This document shows, in pieces, positions 29,404 to 38,366 of a stretch of DNA of 64,000 nt. The notes beneath the pieces were generated by a model. It saw only the letters and a program-made list of their open reading frames with translations. It was not told where the DNA came from and ran no database searches. The stretch comes from Paraburkholderia domus (GTDB taxonomy: Bacteria > Pseudomonadota > Gammaproteobacteria > Burkholderiales > Burkholderiaceae). How positions within the stretch are numbered: position 1 is the first letter of the stretch; the number at the start of each line of letters is the position of its first letter. The DNA is taken from NCBI RefSeq assembly GCF_905220705.1, contig NZ_CAJNAT010000011.1, positions 124,001 to 188,000 of the forward strand, written 5' to 3'. A program made the translations under genes and the position numbers.

Positions 29404-31665
29404 CTATCCGTCCACGACGGCCGGCGCGCAATGCTCGCTTTCGTGCATGTCGTCGGCGGCGCCGACAACATCGATGGCGTCGGCCGCGCGCGGCATGCAG
29501 CGCGCTAACGCGTCGCCGGCCCGCACGCCCTTGCCCGCAGGCAGCACGAAAAGCGGATTGATATCCAGCTCCTTCAGGCTCGTCTGCTGGTCGAGCGCCA
29601 TCGCGGAGAGCGCGACGATCGTCTCGACCAGCGCCTCGATATCGCCGGGCGGTTTGCCGCGCGCACCATCGAGCATTGCGAAGGCGCGCAATTCGCGGAT
29701 CATCGCGTGAGCGTCGGCGTGTGTGACCGGGGCCAGCCGGAACGCCACATCCTTCAGCACTTCGGCATAGATCCCACCGAGACCGCACATCACAGCCGGT
29801 CCGAAAGACGCATCGTTCTCGATGCCGACGATCATTTCGATCGCATCGCGGATCTCTTCCTGCACCAGCACACCTTCGATTTGTGCATGGGGCACATGGC
29901 GGCGCGCGTTCGCAACGATTTCGTCGAAGGCATCGGCGAGCGTCGCTTCATCGCGGATGCCGATTCGCACGGCGCCAGCTTCCGTCTTATGCGGAATGTC
30001 GGGCGACTGCACCTTGATCACGAGCGGAAAGCCGATCGACCGCGCGATGGCGCATGCTTCGTCGCGGCTATGCGCGAGCGCGCTTCTCGGCGTCTCGACG
30101 CCGTAATCGCGCAGCAAGGTCTGCGAAGCATGTTCGGTCAGGTCGCCTTGACTAGCAGCCAGCAACGCGCGGGCTTGCTCGACATCGTATTGCACCAGTG
30201 CATGCGGTGCGGCACTGCGCGCCACTGCACGTGCCCGCCGCGCCTGCGCGTAGTCCGACAACGCCGCGAACGCGCGTCCGCAACGCACCGGCGTCGCATA
30301 CAGCGGCACGCCATGCGTCTCGATCATCTCGTATGCGTCGGCGGCCATATCGCGGCGCGCGTTCCAGGCGAGCATCATCGGCTTGGTCGTGGCGTCGTAG
30401 ACGCGCACGATCGCCTCGGCCATCGCGCGTGCCACTTCTCCACTCGCTGCGGCTGCCATGATCGCGATGGCATCGATGTTCGGATCGTCGGCGATGATCT
30501 GCAGTGCGTCGGCAAAGATCTTCGGCTCGGCGAGGATGCCCGCGGTGAGATCGATCGGATTGTTCAACGAGGCGAACGCGGGCACGATCGGCTTGAGCCG
30601 CTCGAGCGTGGCCGCCGACAACGCGGGCACCGACATGCCACGTTCAGCACAGGCATCGGTGATCAGAATGCCGGCACCACCCGAGAGCGTGACGACCGCG
30701 ATCCGGTTGCCGCGCGGCAGGCGTTTGGCTTCGAACGCTCTGGCGTAGTCGCCGAGGTCCGCGACGTCGGTGACTTCGATCACGCCGGTCTGGCGGAACG
30801 CCGTACGATAGAGCGCGGATGCACCACCCAGATTCGCCGTGTGCGACGCGGCTGCTTTGGCACCGTCGGCCGTGTTGCCGACTTTCCAGGCGAGCAGCGG
30901 TTTGCCGGCGTCGAGCGCGCGGTTGGCGACGTCGACGAGACGCCGCGCATCTTTCAAGCCTTCGATATACGCGGCGATCAGCGACGTTTTCGGGTCCGCG
31001 ATGCAGGCGTCGACCAGATCGAGCAGGCTGACGTCGGCCTCGTTGCCGGTGGTGATGAAATGCCGCAAGCCGATGCCGAGTTCGTCGGCCATCAGCAGCA
31101 GCGCGCAGCCGAAGCCGCCGCTTTGCGAAATCAGCGACAAGCCACCGCGCCGGTAATCGACGCCGAACGGTGCGCCGAATCCAGCGTAGACGCCGGCACC
31201 GGTACTGACGAATCCCTGGCAGTTCGGACCGATCACGCGGATACCGAACGCCTTCGCGACGTCCGCGCATTCGCGCTGCAACGCGGCGCCGGCTTCGCCT
31301 GCTTCAGCGAATCCGGAGCTGTAGATAATCGCGAAGCCGATGCCTTTTTCGCCGCATTGACGCAGCATGTCGGGCACGCGCCGCGCCGCGACGAGGATCA
31401 ACGCGAGATCGGGAATCGCGGGCAATGCGGCGATACTCGCGTGGCACGCCACGCCGGCAATCTCGGCATATTTTGGATTCACCGGATACAGCGTGCCCTG
31501 ATAACCGTGCTGCATGAGAAAGCGCATGGGCTGGCCGCTGATCGACTTCGGATCGTTAGAGGCGCCGATGATCGCAATCGAGCGCGGATCGACGAGCCGT
31601 TGAATGTCGAGCGTGTTTGCGACGTGCGCGGTGGCGTGTGTGACGGTGTTCATAGCGGCGCTCAT
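29404..31665 (-). CDS. ADP-forming acyl-CoA synthetase (fused alpha-beta, 753 aa)
   Basis: A cytoplasmic enzyme of the NDP-forming acyl-CoA synthetase family that makes an acyl-CoA from a carboxylic acid, CoA and ATP. The N-terminal CoA-binding Rossmann domain starts at SIAIIGASNDP (~28). Two succinyl-CoA-ligase-like domains follow, with SQSGGFG and a conserved AAASHTA segment holding the probable phosphohistidine. A C-terminal ATP-grasp domain (from ~515) contains FPLVIKVQSPDIPHKTEAGAV. Feruloyl-CoA synthetase FerA is one member of this superfamily, so an aromatic or phenylpropanoid acid is a possible substrate. Its ATG overlaps the stop of the upstream acyl-CoA dehydrogenase as ATGA, indicating translational coupling. 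Confidence 0.9.
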   Translation of the reverse strand: MSAAMNTVTHATAHVANTLDIQRLVDPRSIAIIGASNDPKSISGQPMRFLMQHGYQGTLYPVNPKYAEIAGVACHASIAALPAIPDLALILVAARRVPDMLRQCGEKGIGFAIIYSSGFAEAGEAGAALQRECADVAKAFGIRVIGPNCQGFVSTGAGVYAGFGAPFGVDYRRGGLSLISQSGGFGCALLLMADELGIGLRHFITTGNEADVSLLDLVDACIADPKTSLIAAYIEGLKDARRLVDVANRALDAGKPLLAWKVGNTADGAKAAASHTANLGGASALYRTAFRQTGVIEVTDVADLGDYARAFEAKRLPRGNRIAVVTLSGGAGILITDACAERGMSVPALSAATLERLKPIVPAFASLNNPIDLTAGILAEPKIFADALQIIADDPNIDAIAIMAAAASGEVARAMAEAIVRVYDATTKPMMLAWNARRDMAADAYEMIETHGVPLYATPVRCGRAFAALSDYAQARRARAVARSAAPHALVQYDVEQARALLAASQGDLTEHASQTLLRDYGVETPRSALAHSRDEACAIARSIGFPLVIKVQSPDIPHKTEAGAVRIGIRDEATLADAFDEIVANARRHVPHAQIEGVLVQEEIRDAIEMIVGIENDASFGPAVMCGLGGIYAEVLKDVAFRLAPVTHADAHAMIRELRAFAMLDGARGKPPGDIEALVETIVALSAMALDQQTSLKELDINPLFVLPAGKGVRAGDALARCMPRAADAIDVVGAADDMHESEHCAPAVVDG

Positions 31666-32870
31666 GCGGCACGCGCAGCGTCGATTTGAACGCCGTCCTT
31701 CTGTTTCGCCTGATCCCGTTCAGCCGCGCGCCGCAGCGTGATCTTCGCGATGTTCAACTGATGAATCTGCGTGGTGCCTTCATAGATGCGGAAGGCGCGC
31801 ACATCGCGGTAGAACCGCTCGACCGCATTGCCCGCAAGATAGCCGCGTCCGCCGAGCATCTGGACCGCGCGATCCGCGACGCGTCCGCACATCTCCGAGG
31901 CGAACATCTTGCACATCGATGCTTCCAGCGCGACGTCCTCGCCCGCATCGCGTTTGCGGGCGGTTTCGAGAATCATCGAGCGCGCGGCGAAAATTTCGGT
32001 CTGGCATTCGGCGATCAGCGCCTGCACGAGTTGGAACTCGGCGACAGGCTTGCCGAATTGCTCCCGCTTCGAGGTGTAAGCAACGGCTTCTTCAAGCATC
32101 CGCATGGCAGGACCGGTGCATAGCGCTGCCAGGTGAATGCGCTGCTTGTTCAACACCTTCATCGCGGTGCGGAAGCCTTGACCTTCGACGCCGCCGATCA
32201 GATTGGCCGCAGGCACGCGGCAAGCGTTGAACACCACGTCACCGACGGGCGAACCGGCCTGGCCCATTTTGTCGTAAGGCGCGCTGGTGGAGAGACCCGG
32301 CATGCCGCGTTCGACGAGAAAGGCGGAAATGCCGCCGGCGCCAGGCGTGGCAGGATCAGTGCGAGCCATCACGGTGAACAGGTCTGCGATCGGCGCGTTA
32401 GTGATGAAACATTTGCTGCCGTCGAGGATGTAGTGATCGCCGTCGCGTCGCGCGGTGGTGCGCAACGCGGTGGCGTCCGAGCCGGCGTCCGCTTCGGTCA
32501 GCGCGAAAGCGCCGGTCAGTTCGCCCGAGGCGAGGCGCGGCAGATAGCGCTGCTTCTGCGCGTCGGTACCGTCGGCGACGAGCGCTTCCGAACCGATGCC
32601 GGTATTGGTGCCGACCCGCGCACGGAATGCCACCGAGGCTTGCGAGAGTTCGAACGCGCCGCGTACGAGCTGCTCCGTCGACAGTCCGGCGCCGCCGAAA
32701 TCGCGCGGAATGCTCCAGCCGAAATAGCCGAGTTCGCGCATGCGTTCGACGAGATCCGCCGGCACGGCATTCGCCTGCTCGATCTCGTTTTCGCGCGGAA
32801 TCGCTTCTTCGCGAACGAAACGCGCGACGTCGGCGAGCATCGAGTCGAAATGTGAGGGGTTCCTGGTCAT
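31662..32870 (-). CDS. Acyl-CoA dehydrogenase
   Basis: A 402-residue FAD-dependent dehydrogenase that introduces a 2,3-double bond into an acyl-CoA. It shows GAFALTEADAGSDA (flavin/substrate region) and QMLGGRGYL, with YEGTTQIHQLNIAK near the C-terminus, all standard acyl-CoA dehydrogenase signatures. The start at 32870 is chosen because GGAGAC lies just upstream; an in-frame ATG at 32885 lacks such a site. It is first in an operon with the ADP-forming synthetase (4-base overlap) and the MFS importer, and divergent from an IclR regulator. The likely route is uptake, CoA activation, then alpha,beta-dehydrogenation of one acid. Confidence 0.92.
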   Translation of the reverse strand: MTRNPSHFDSMLADVARFVREEAIPRENEIEQANAVPADLVERMRELGYFGWSIPRDFGGAGLSTEQLVRGAFELSQASVAFRARVGTNTGIGSEALVADGTDAQKQRYLPRLASGELTGAFALTEADAGSDATALRTTARRDGDHYILDGSKCFITNAPIADLFTVMARTDPATPGAGGISAFLVERGMPGLSTSAPYDKMGQAGSPVGDVVFNACRVPAANLIGGVEGQGFRTAMKVLNKQRIHLAALCTGPAMRMLEEAVAYTSKREQFGKPVAEFQLVQALIAECQTEIFAARSMILETARKRDAGEDVALEASMCKMFASEMCGRVADRAVQMLGGRGYLAGNAVERFYRDVRAFRIYEGTTQIHQLNIAKITLRRAAERDQAKQKDGVQIDAARAA

Positions 32871-32944
32871 GCTTGTCTCCGTCATGTGAGTCGATTTATG
32901 ACTTCACTATCGAAGATTTACAGGCAGTCGGCGTGATTTGTTCG

Positions 32945-32961
32945 ACTCTGCAGAACAGAGT
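32945..32961. promoter_or_regulatory. Candidate IclR operator
   Basis: ACTCTG-CAGAA-CAGAGT is a perfect 6-bp dyad in the 143-base gap between the acyl-CoA dehydrogenase and iclR-family genes; the internal TCTGCAGA is itself palindromic. Its position allows control of both divergent genes. Confidence 0.5.
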
Positions 32962-33013
32962 TTGGATATGCTGAACAGGTGGCGCAAAATGGGCTATCCA
33001 GAGGGAGACGATC

Positions 33014-33865
33014 ATGGCAGCCAACAACAAGCGTTCCGAGGCGGCGGCGCTGGCAAGCGACTATCTGGATTCGAAGGCGCGCTACGTGCCCGACGAATTC
33101 GACGGCGACCGGCAGTTCGCCACCACGTTGGCGCGCGGGCTCGACATCCTGCATTGCTTTACGCCGCGCGAATCGCAACTCGGCAATGCGGAACTGGCGG
33201 CGCGCACCGGCATGACCAAGGCCACCATCTCGCGCTTTACCTACACGCTTACGCGCCTTGGCTACTTGCGCGTCAATCGTATGAACAACAAGTTTCAGCT
33301 CGGTTCGGCTGTGTTGTCGCTGGGCTATCCGTTGCTCGCGAGCTTGAGCGTGCGGCAGATCGCGCGGCCTTCGATGAAGGAGCTGGCGGATCAGATTCGC
33401 GGTTCGGTCTCGCTCGGCATGCGGGACCGGCTCAATGTCGTGTACCTGGAAAGCAGCCGCAGCACGACGCCTTTGGGGATGCCGGCGGATATCGGCCTAA
33501 GCTATCCGATCGTGCGGACCGCGATGGGGCGCGCGCTTCTTGCAGCGCTGCCGGCCGAGCGGCGCGAAGCGCTTTGCAATGAGATTGCGGTGAAGGCGCC
33601 GAATGAATGGAAGACGTTTCGCGAGCGCGTGATGAGCAGCATCGATTACTTCTACGAGCGCGGGTTTTGCGTCTCGTACGGCGACTTGCGACGCGAAGTA
33701 CACGCAGTCGCCGTGCCGATGAAACCTTCGGCTGACGGCGAGATTCTGGTGTTCAACTGCGGCGTGCCTTCTTATCTGCTGAAGGAGAATCAGCTGGAAA
33801 GCGATATCGGGCCGCGGCTGGTTTCGATGGTGCGGAGTATTGAAGGGGCGATGGGAATTTATTAG
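33014..33865 (+). CDS. IclR-family transcriptional regulator
   Basis: A 283-residue regulator. The N-terminal winged helix-turn-helix spans ~38-100 (TTLARGLDILHCF; ELAARTGMTKATISRFTYTL; GYLRVNRMNNKFQLG). The C-terminal IclR effector domain includes SVSLGMRDRLNVVYLE and the GFCVSYGDLRREVHAVAVPM block that is diagnostic of the family. The ~35-residue N-terminal extension is longer than in E. coli IclR but common in aromatic-acid regulators of the family. It is divergent from the acyl-CoA dehydrogenase/synthetase/MFS operon, which it probably controls in response to the acid substrate or its CoA ester. GAGGGAGA precedes the ATG. Confidence 0.93.
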   Translation: MAANNKRSEAAALASDYLDSKARYVPDEFDGDRQFATTLARGLDILHCFTPRESQLGNAELAARTGMTKATISRFTYTLTRLGYLRVNRMNNKFQLGSAVLSLGYPLLASLSVRQIARPSMKELADQIRGSVSLGMRDRLNVVYLESSRSTTPLGMPADIGLSYPIVRTAMGRALLAALPAERREALCNEIAVKAPNEWKTFRERVMSSIDYFYERGFCVSYGDLRREVHAVAVPMKPSADGEILVFNCGVPSYLLKENQLESDIGPRLVSMVRSIEGAMGIY

Positions 33866-33882
33866 GCGTTTTAGCAATCTTC

Positions 33883-33937
33883 GTGTCCCGCGCAAATGGA
33901 TATCGATACCACCGCCGATATCCACCGCGCAGGACAC
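33883..33937. terminator. Long bidirectional hairpin between iclR-family gene and DUF3443 gene
   Basis: GTGTCC-C-GCGC-AAA-TGGATATCG (33883-33905) pairs with CGATATCCA-CC-GCGC-A-GGACAC (33916-33937). That gives 19 matched pairs with one mismatch and one small internal loop, and a 10-base apical loop. It sits between two convergent genes. There is no long T-run. Confidence 0.6.
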
Positions 33938-33945
33938 CACATCGC

Positions 33946-35271
33946 TTAGCTCGAAACGTACGCTACATACGGCCCGGCACCGCCGCCCCTGGACGTGCTG
34001 CCCGAAATGCCGTAGTACACGTGCCGGCCATAGAAGAATGGCATGCCGAAGTCGAACTGACGGGTCATGTAGATACCGAGGTTATTGAACGCGTTATTCC
34101 CCGATGCGTTCAGCGTCGCTCCGTTCGCAATATTGAAACCGAGCGACACACTCGCCGGGCTGGCTCCCACCAGCGTCGACGTCCGGCCGACGGTCGCGGT
34201 CGGTATGTAATAGCCGGACGAGCTATCAATCGGGATCGACAGGTCCGGGAAGAACAATACTGTCGATCCGGAATCGAAGAACGTCTTCGTCAGTGTGGCC
34301 CCGTTGTAGGTCGACGTGAAGTCGCCGTTCGCGTTCGTCGTCATCAGCGTGGCGCCTGTGCCGTACAACACATTGTTGGCCTGCGTGTCGATACCGAACA
34401 CCAGCGTGCCCTGAGCCGTTGCGCTGCCGGTGTCGGAAACCTGAGCCATCTCCAGAATTACACCATTGCTGTCCTGCCCGAACAGGGTGACCGGATTGGC
34501 GATCTGTCCGCTGAGGGGCACCGAGGTAACCGTGCCGGCGTTGGTGTAGTAGTACGTCGATACCGGTGCCTGCTGGCACGCCAGGCCGCAGTCGGTTGGG
34601 CTTACGCCGATGCCGAGAATACCGTTTGCGCCGAGATCGCTCGTGGTGACCAGCGCACGGCCAACCTGGCACTCGGTCGGCGCGGGGACGGTCAGCGCTG
34701 TATCGCCGATCACCTGGATCGGCAAATTCGGGGCGATCTCACCGGAAATCGCGACGTCTGCGAGATGGACGGTACCCCATGCGTAGCCGCTGCCGAACAA
34801 CGCGCATTCCGCGAGCGGGAGCTTGCTCGTCTGATCTTTTTCGACTGCGAGCGCATTGAGGGTGGTGGTCGGAATGGCCGAGCTAACCAGGCGCAGCCCG
34901 AACGACGCGGTATCGACGATCACATTCGGGATCGTCGCGCAGTTAGCTTGGGCGTTAGACCCACCGGTACAGAGCGTGACGCTGACCATGGGCTGATTGT
35001 GGATGCCCGTTCGGGTTACCGTTACCGCTACCGTGTTGCCTGGACCGGCGGCGGTCGGCACCGCTGTCGCGTCGGCCGCGAGGACGTTGGGCGTCGAGTT
35101 ATTGGTGTTGGACGAAGAACTGGTTCCGTTCGTCGTTGTGGGCGAACTTGCGCCGGCCGGTGCGTTTATCGTCGTGTTGTTGTTACTGCTGCTATCCCCG
35201 CCGCCACCCCCACCGCAGCCAGCCAGACTCAGCCCGAGCGCCGCGGCAATGATCCATGCGATTTTGCGCAC
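33946..35271 (-). CDS. DUF3443 lipoprotein with pepsin-like two-lobe features
   Basis: A 441-residue exported protein. Signal peptide and lipobox LSLAGC give Cys19 lipidation, followed by a Gly/Ser/Asn/Thr-rich spacer (~20-80). I recognise the rest as DUF3443. It carries two Asp-Ser/Thr motifs, D120-T-A-S and D333-S-G-S, 213 residues apart. Around them, WGTVHLADVAISGE (~165-178), NGILGIG (~216-222) and GTLVFGID (~288-295) resemble the pepsin flap/strand, DGILGLG and LxFGGxD elements. I infer an aspartic-protease-like fold; catalysis is unproven and the first motif has Ala where proteases have Gly. A GTG start with GAGAG upstream is used. It lies 29 bases downstream of the DUF2844 gene and probably in one operon with it. 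Confidence 0.85.
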   Translation of the reverse strand: MRKIAWIIAAALGLSLAGCGGGGGGDSSSNNNTTINAPAGASSPTTTNGTSSSSNTNNSTPNVLAADATAVPTAAGPGNTVAVTVTRTGIHNQPMVSVTLCTGGSNAQANCATIPNVIVDTASFGLRLVSSAIPTTTLNALAVEKDQTSKLPLAECALFGSGYAWGTVHLADVAISGEIAPNLPIQVIGDTALTVPAPTECQVGRALVTTSDLGANGILGIGVSPTDCGLACQQAPVSTYYYTNAGTVTSVPLSGQIANPVTLFGQDSNGVILEMAQVSDTGSATAQGTLVFGIDTQANNVLYGTGATLMTTNANGDFTSTYNGATLTKTFFDSGSTVLFFPDLSIPIDSSSGYYIPTATVGRTSTLVGASPASVSLGFNIANGATLNASGNNAFNNLGIYMTRQFDFGMPFFYGRHVYYGISGSTSRGGGAGPYVAYVSS

Positions 35272-35300
35272 TTTTATTCTCTCGATTAGTTTTAATAGAC

Positions 35301-35807
35301 TTACTTGATATCGTCAGCGCTAAGGCCTTGCGGCAACGCTTGCGGCAGATAGGCTCGACCCACAAAGGCGCCCATATGGCCGCCGGTCTCCACGACCAGA
35401 GCCGCCTGACGCACGACAGCGGCCCCGTAGCCGGCGCCTTGCGTCGCGTGCGCGTCGGTGAGGGCCTGTACATAAGACGGGAAGTAAGTGGCGAGCAGCG
35501 TGTTGAGCGGCGGCATGGTCGGGCCTTCCCAGCTCAATGCGAACACGGTGTTGCCCGCCGCGATGTACTCGTTCACCACCGTGCCGGACGGCAGCGTGGT
35601 CTGACTCACGGTGTAAGCCGGCGCAGCCGCATTGGCGCTTGCCGCGTAGCGTGCCACTGCGGCGCCGCCCTGGCTGGCCGCTCCTGCGCGGGTACTGCCG
35701 GCCGTTACGGGGTAAGTCGGTGCGCCGCCTAATCCTGCGTACGCTGGAGCGATCGTGGCGAACGAGGCCGCGGCCACCACGAGCATTCGAAATTTACTGA
35801 TTATCAT
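35301..35807 (-). CDS. DUF2844 exported protein
   Basis: A protein of about 168 residues with a signal peptide (MLVVAAASFATIAPAYA, cleavage before GLGG), then an Ala/Gly/Thr-rich mature region with LPSGTVVNEYIAAGNTVFALSWEGP and a C-terminal domain. I recognise it as the DUF2844 family, which in Burkholderiaceae is commonly next to DUF3443. No enzymatic motif is visible; it is presumably periplasmic. The start is ambiguous: ATG at 35807 gives a clean signal peptide but no ribosome site, whereas a GTG at 35840 has GAGGAA upstream and would add 11 residues. Pairing with the downstream lipoprotein suggests they act together at the cell envelope. Confidence 0.82.
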   Translation of the reverse strand: MIISKFRMLVVAAASFATIAPAYAGLGGAPTYPVTAGSTRAGAASQGGAAVARYAASANAAAPAYTVSQTTLPSGTVVNEYIAAGNTVFALSWEGPTMPPLNTLLATYFPSYVQALTDAHATQGAGYGAAVVRQAALVVETGGHMGAFVGRAYLPQALPQGLSADDIK

Positions 35808-36017
35808 TTTTTGCTTTTCGAAGTTTTTCGGAAAATGCACGCGAACGTTTCCTCGCGCCCGCGCGAAGTTAATACTAGCGTGTGACGGCCCGGTTAAAGC
35901 AGACGAATAGCGAGGCGATTTGGGCTCTGTTTGAAAGTGAAAGGCCGCTTGCCGGAAACCAGGCGAGCCGGACTTTAAACCTCATATTGCGCAGCGCCTG
36001 TCTGCCGTGCCTCGATC

Positions 36018-36929
36018 TCACGTCTGCCCGGACGTTGAAATCTTGCCGAGCTTTTCGATCAACACCGCAACGAAGGTTTCCGTGACGGGGGGCAGGGTCC
36101 TGCCGCGCTTCTTGATGAGGGCGATAGGGCGGGTGAACGCCGGATCGTCGACGGGGCGGACCACGAGATCAGGTTCCGCTCTGACCTCGCGGGCCGATGC
36201 CGGAAGGATGGTCACGCCGAGCCCGGCGCGCACCATGGCGACCGCGCTCATCATGTAGGTCGGCTCACACGCGATCTCCGGCACACAGCGGGCGTTTGCA
36301 AAGGCGCCGTCAACCACGGCCCGCACGCTCGTGCCTTGTGCGGTCAACACGAGCGGCAGGGCGGCGAGGTCGGCCAGCGTGATGCGCCGTCGCCGTGCCA
36401 GCGCGTGGCGCTTCGGAAAAACCGCCACCAGGCGATCAATGCCCGCATGCAGCACCTCGAAGCCGGTGTCGTCCAGTTCGCCGCCGGTTAGCCCGATATC
36501 GACCTCTTCATTGCGTACCAGTGTGTTGACCATGCTGGCGACCACGTCGCGCACATGGAAGCTCACGCGCGGCACCGCCTTCTTCATCTCTTGTACGAGT
36601 TCGGGCAAGACGCTGGCCGCGAAAGTCGGCAGGCACGCGATCCGCACCGTACCGCTGGTTCCCTCGCCGAGCGCACGTGCGTCGACCAGCACATGTTCCA
36701 TGTCGTGCAGCGATTTCTGCAGCAGCGGCAGCAGCTCGCGGCCGGTCGGCGTGAGCGCGACATTGCGGCTGTTGCGATCGAAGAGCCGCATGCCCAGCGT
36801 TTCCTCGAGGCGGCGAATCTGCACCGTCAAGGCCGGTTGGGAAAGATGCAAGCGTGTCGCCGCCCGCGTGAAGCTGCCTGTTTGCGCGACGGCGATGAAC
36901 GCGCGGATGTCCCGAAGATTCAGATCCAT
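36018..36929 (-). CDS. LysR-family regulator of the CitMHS/AtuA cluster
   Basis: A 303-residue LysR regulator: helix-turn-helix at ~1-60 (DIRAFIAVAQTGSFTRAATRLHLSQPALTVQIRRLEE) and an effector domain beginning TSGTVRIACLPTFAAS at ~91. It is divergent from the CitMHS transporter at 37029 with a 99-base shared gap containing ATTG/CAAT dyads. It most likely activates the transporter-AtuA-small-protein operon in response to its carboxylate substrate. Nothing unusual in length or motif content. Confidence 0.92.
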   Translation of the reverse strand: MDLNLRDIRAFIAVAQTGSFTRAATRLHLSQPALTVQIRRLEETLGMRLFDRNSRNVALTPTGRELLPLLQKSLHDMEHVLVDARALGEGTSGTVRIACLPTFAASVLPELVQEMKKAVPRVSFHVRDVVASMVNTLVRNEEVDIGLTGGELDDTGFEVLHAGIDRLVAVFPKRHALARRRRITLADLAALPLVLTAQGTSVRAVVDGAFANARCVPEIACEPTYMMSAVAMVRAGLGVTILPASAREVRAEPDLVVRPVDDPAFTRPIALIKKRGRTLPPVTETFVAVLIEKLGKISTSGQT

Positions 36930-36940
36930 GATGATTTGTA

Positions 36941-36967
36941 ATTGCTGCGATCAATTCATTTCAATTG
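36941..36967. promoter_or_regulatory. Candidate LysR operator cluster upstream of CitMHS gene
   Basis: ATTG-CTGCGAT-CAAT (36941-36955) overlaps CAATT-CATTTC-AATTG (36952-36967). Both are perfect interrupted dyads; the first has the T-N11-A geometry of LysR boxes. They lie 12-38 bases upstream of the LysR start and 62-88 before the transporter ATG. Confidence 0.5.
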
Positions 36968-37028
36968 TTTTATTGCTGCTTCGAACTTACGCTGGATCGC
37001 AGTAGAAAACAACATTGGAGACAAGCAC

Positions 37029-38333
37029 ATGCTGCCATTACTGGGGCTCGCTACCATCGTCGTGCTGCTCGGCGCGATTCTGTCGAAACGGATGTCGCCG
37101 CTCGTGGCGCTCATCATCGTGCCGATTGCGGCGTCGCTCATCGGCGGCTTCGGCTTTCAGACAAGCAAATTCGTGATCGACGGGCTCAAGAGTCTCGCGC
37201 CCGTGGTCGGGATGTTCGTATTCGCGATTCTGTACTTCGGCACCATCACCGACGCCGGCACGCTCGATCCGATCATCGACCGTATTTTGCGGGCCGTCGG
37301 CACGCGGCCCACGCGCATCGTGATGGGCACCACCTTGCTGGCACTGCTGATTCACCTGGACGGTTCCGGCGCGGTGTGTTTTCTCGTCACGATTCCCGCG
37401 ATGCTGCCGCTCTACGATCGCCTGAAAATGGACCGGCGCGTGCTGGCTGCGGCGGTTTCGATGGCCGCCGGCATCAATTTTCTGCCGTGGACGGGGCCGA
37501 TGATCCGCGCGTCGGCGTCGCTGCATCTGCCGATTTCGGCCTTGTTCAACCCGCTGATCCCCGTGCAGGTGATCGGCTTGGTGTTCGTCTTCAGCATGGC
37601 GTTCTGGCTCGGGCGGCGCGAGGAAAAGCGGCTCGGCCTCACGGCGGCGAGCGCTTCCGTGCCGATGCCAAAACGCGAGTTGACACCCGAGGAACAAGCC
37701 TTGCGGCGGCCGAAGAACTTCTGGTTCAACATCGTCTTGACGCTGGTCGTACTCGGTACGATGGTCGTGATGGGCGAGAAGATTCCGCCGGCGATCATGT
37801 TCATGGTCGGGCTGTGTATCGCGCTGATGGTGAACTATCCGAACGTCGACATGCAGCGTAAGCGGATCGACGCTCACGCACGTGCTGCGTTGATGATGGC
37901 CGGCATTCTGCTTGCGGCCGGGGTCTTCACCGGTGTGATGCAGGGCAGCGGCATGCTGAAAGCCATGGCGCAGGCGGCAGTCGGTTTCGTGCCGCCCGCG
38001 ATGGCGGGCCATATCCCCGTCGCGCTCGGCTTGATGTCGATGCCGCTGAGCATGCTGTTCGACCCCGACTCGTTCTACTTCGGCGTGCTGCCGGTGATCG
38101 CCGAAGTGGCCGGCCAACTCGGCGTGCCCGCCGTGCATGTCGGCCAGGCTGCGCTGCTCGGCCAGATGACGACCGGCTTTCCGGTCAGCCCGCTGACGCC
38201 GGCGACGTTCCTCGTGGTCGGCCTGTGCGGCATCGATCTCGCCGACCATCAGAAATTCACGTTCCCTTTGCTGTTCGGCGCCTCGATCGTGATGACGATT
38301 GCGTGCGTCGTGCTGGGGATATTCTCACTGTGA
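37029..38333 (+). CDS. CitMHS-family carboxylate transporter
   Basis: A 434-residue inner-membrane protein with about 12 hydrophobic helices. The pattern LGLATIVVLLGAILSKRMSP, the SGAVCFLVTIPAML segment and the NFLPWTGPMIR loop match the CitMHS family, which imports citrate, often complexed with a divalent metal, or related tricarboxylates. The start at 37029 is fixed by GGAG eight bases upstream and by family similarity; the upstream in-frame extension to 36942 overlaps the regulatory gap. It is the first gene of a unit with the AtuA-family protein and its small partner, so its cargo is probably their substrate. Confidence 0.88.
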   Translation: MLPLLGLATIVVLLGAILSKRMSPLVALIIVPIAASLIGGFGFQTSKFVIDGLKSLAPVVGMFVFAILYFGTITDAGTLDPIIDRILRAVGTRPTRIVMGTTLLALLIHLDGSGAVCFLVTIPAMLPLYDRLKMDRRVLAAAVSMAAGINFLPWTGPMIRASASLHLPISALFNPLIPVQVIGLVFVFSMAFWLGRREEKRLGLTAASASVPMPKRELTPEEQALRRPKNFWFNIVLTLVVLGTMVVMGEKIPPAIMFMVGLCIALMVNYPNVDMQRKRIDAHARAALMMAGILLAAGVFTGVMQGSGMLKAMAQAAVGFVPPAMAGHIPVALGLMSMPLSMLFDPDSFYFGVLPVIAEVAGQLGVPAVHVGQAALLGQMTTGFPVSPLTPATFLVVGLCGIDLADHQKFTFPLLFGASIVMTIACVVLGIFSL

Positions 38334-38366
38334 GCTGCACGGCTCTACTGAACGGATGTGACCACC

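Noticed and set aside
29707..31689. 660-codon + strand frame opposite the acyl-CoA synthetase
   Set aside because: Antisense to a well-supported enzyme; Arg/His/Asp-rich composition typical of a shadow frame.
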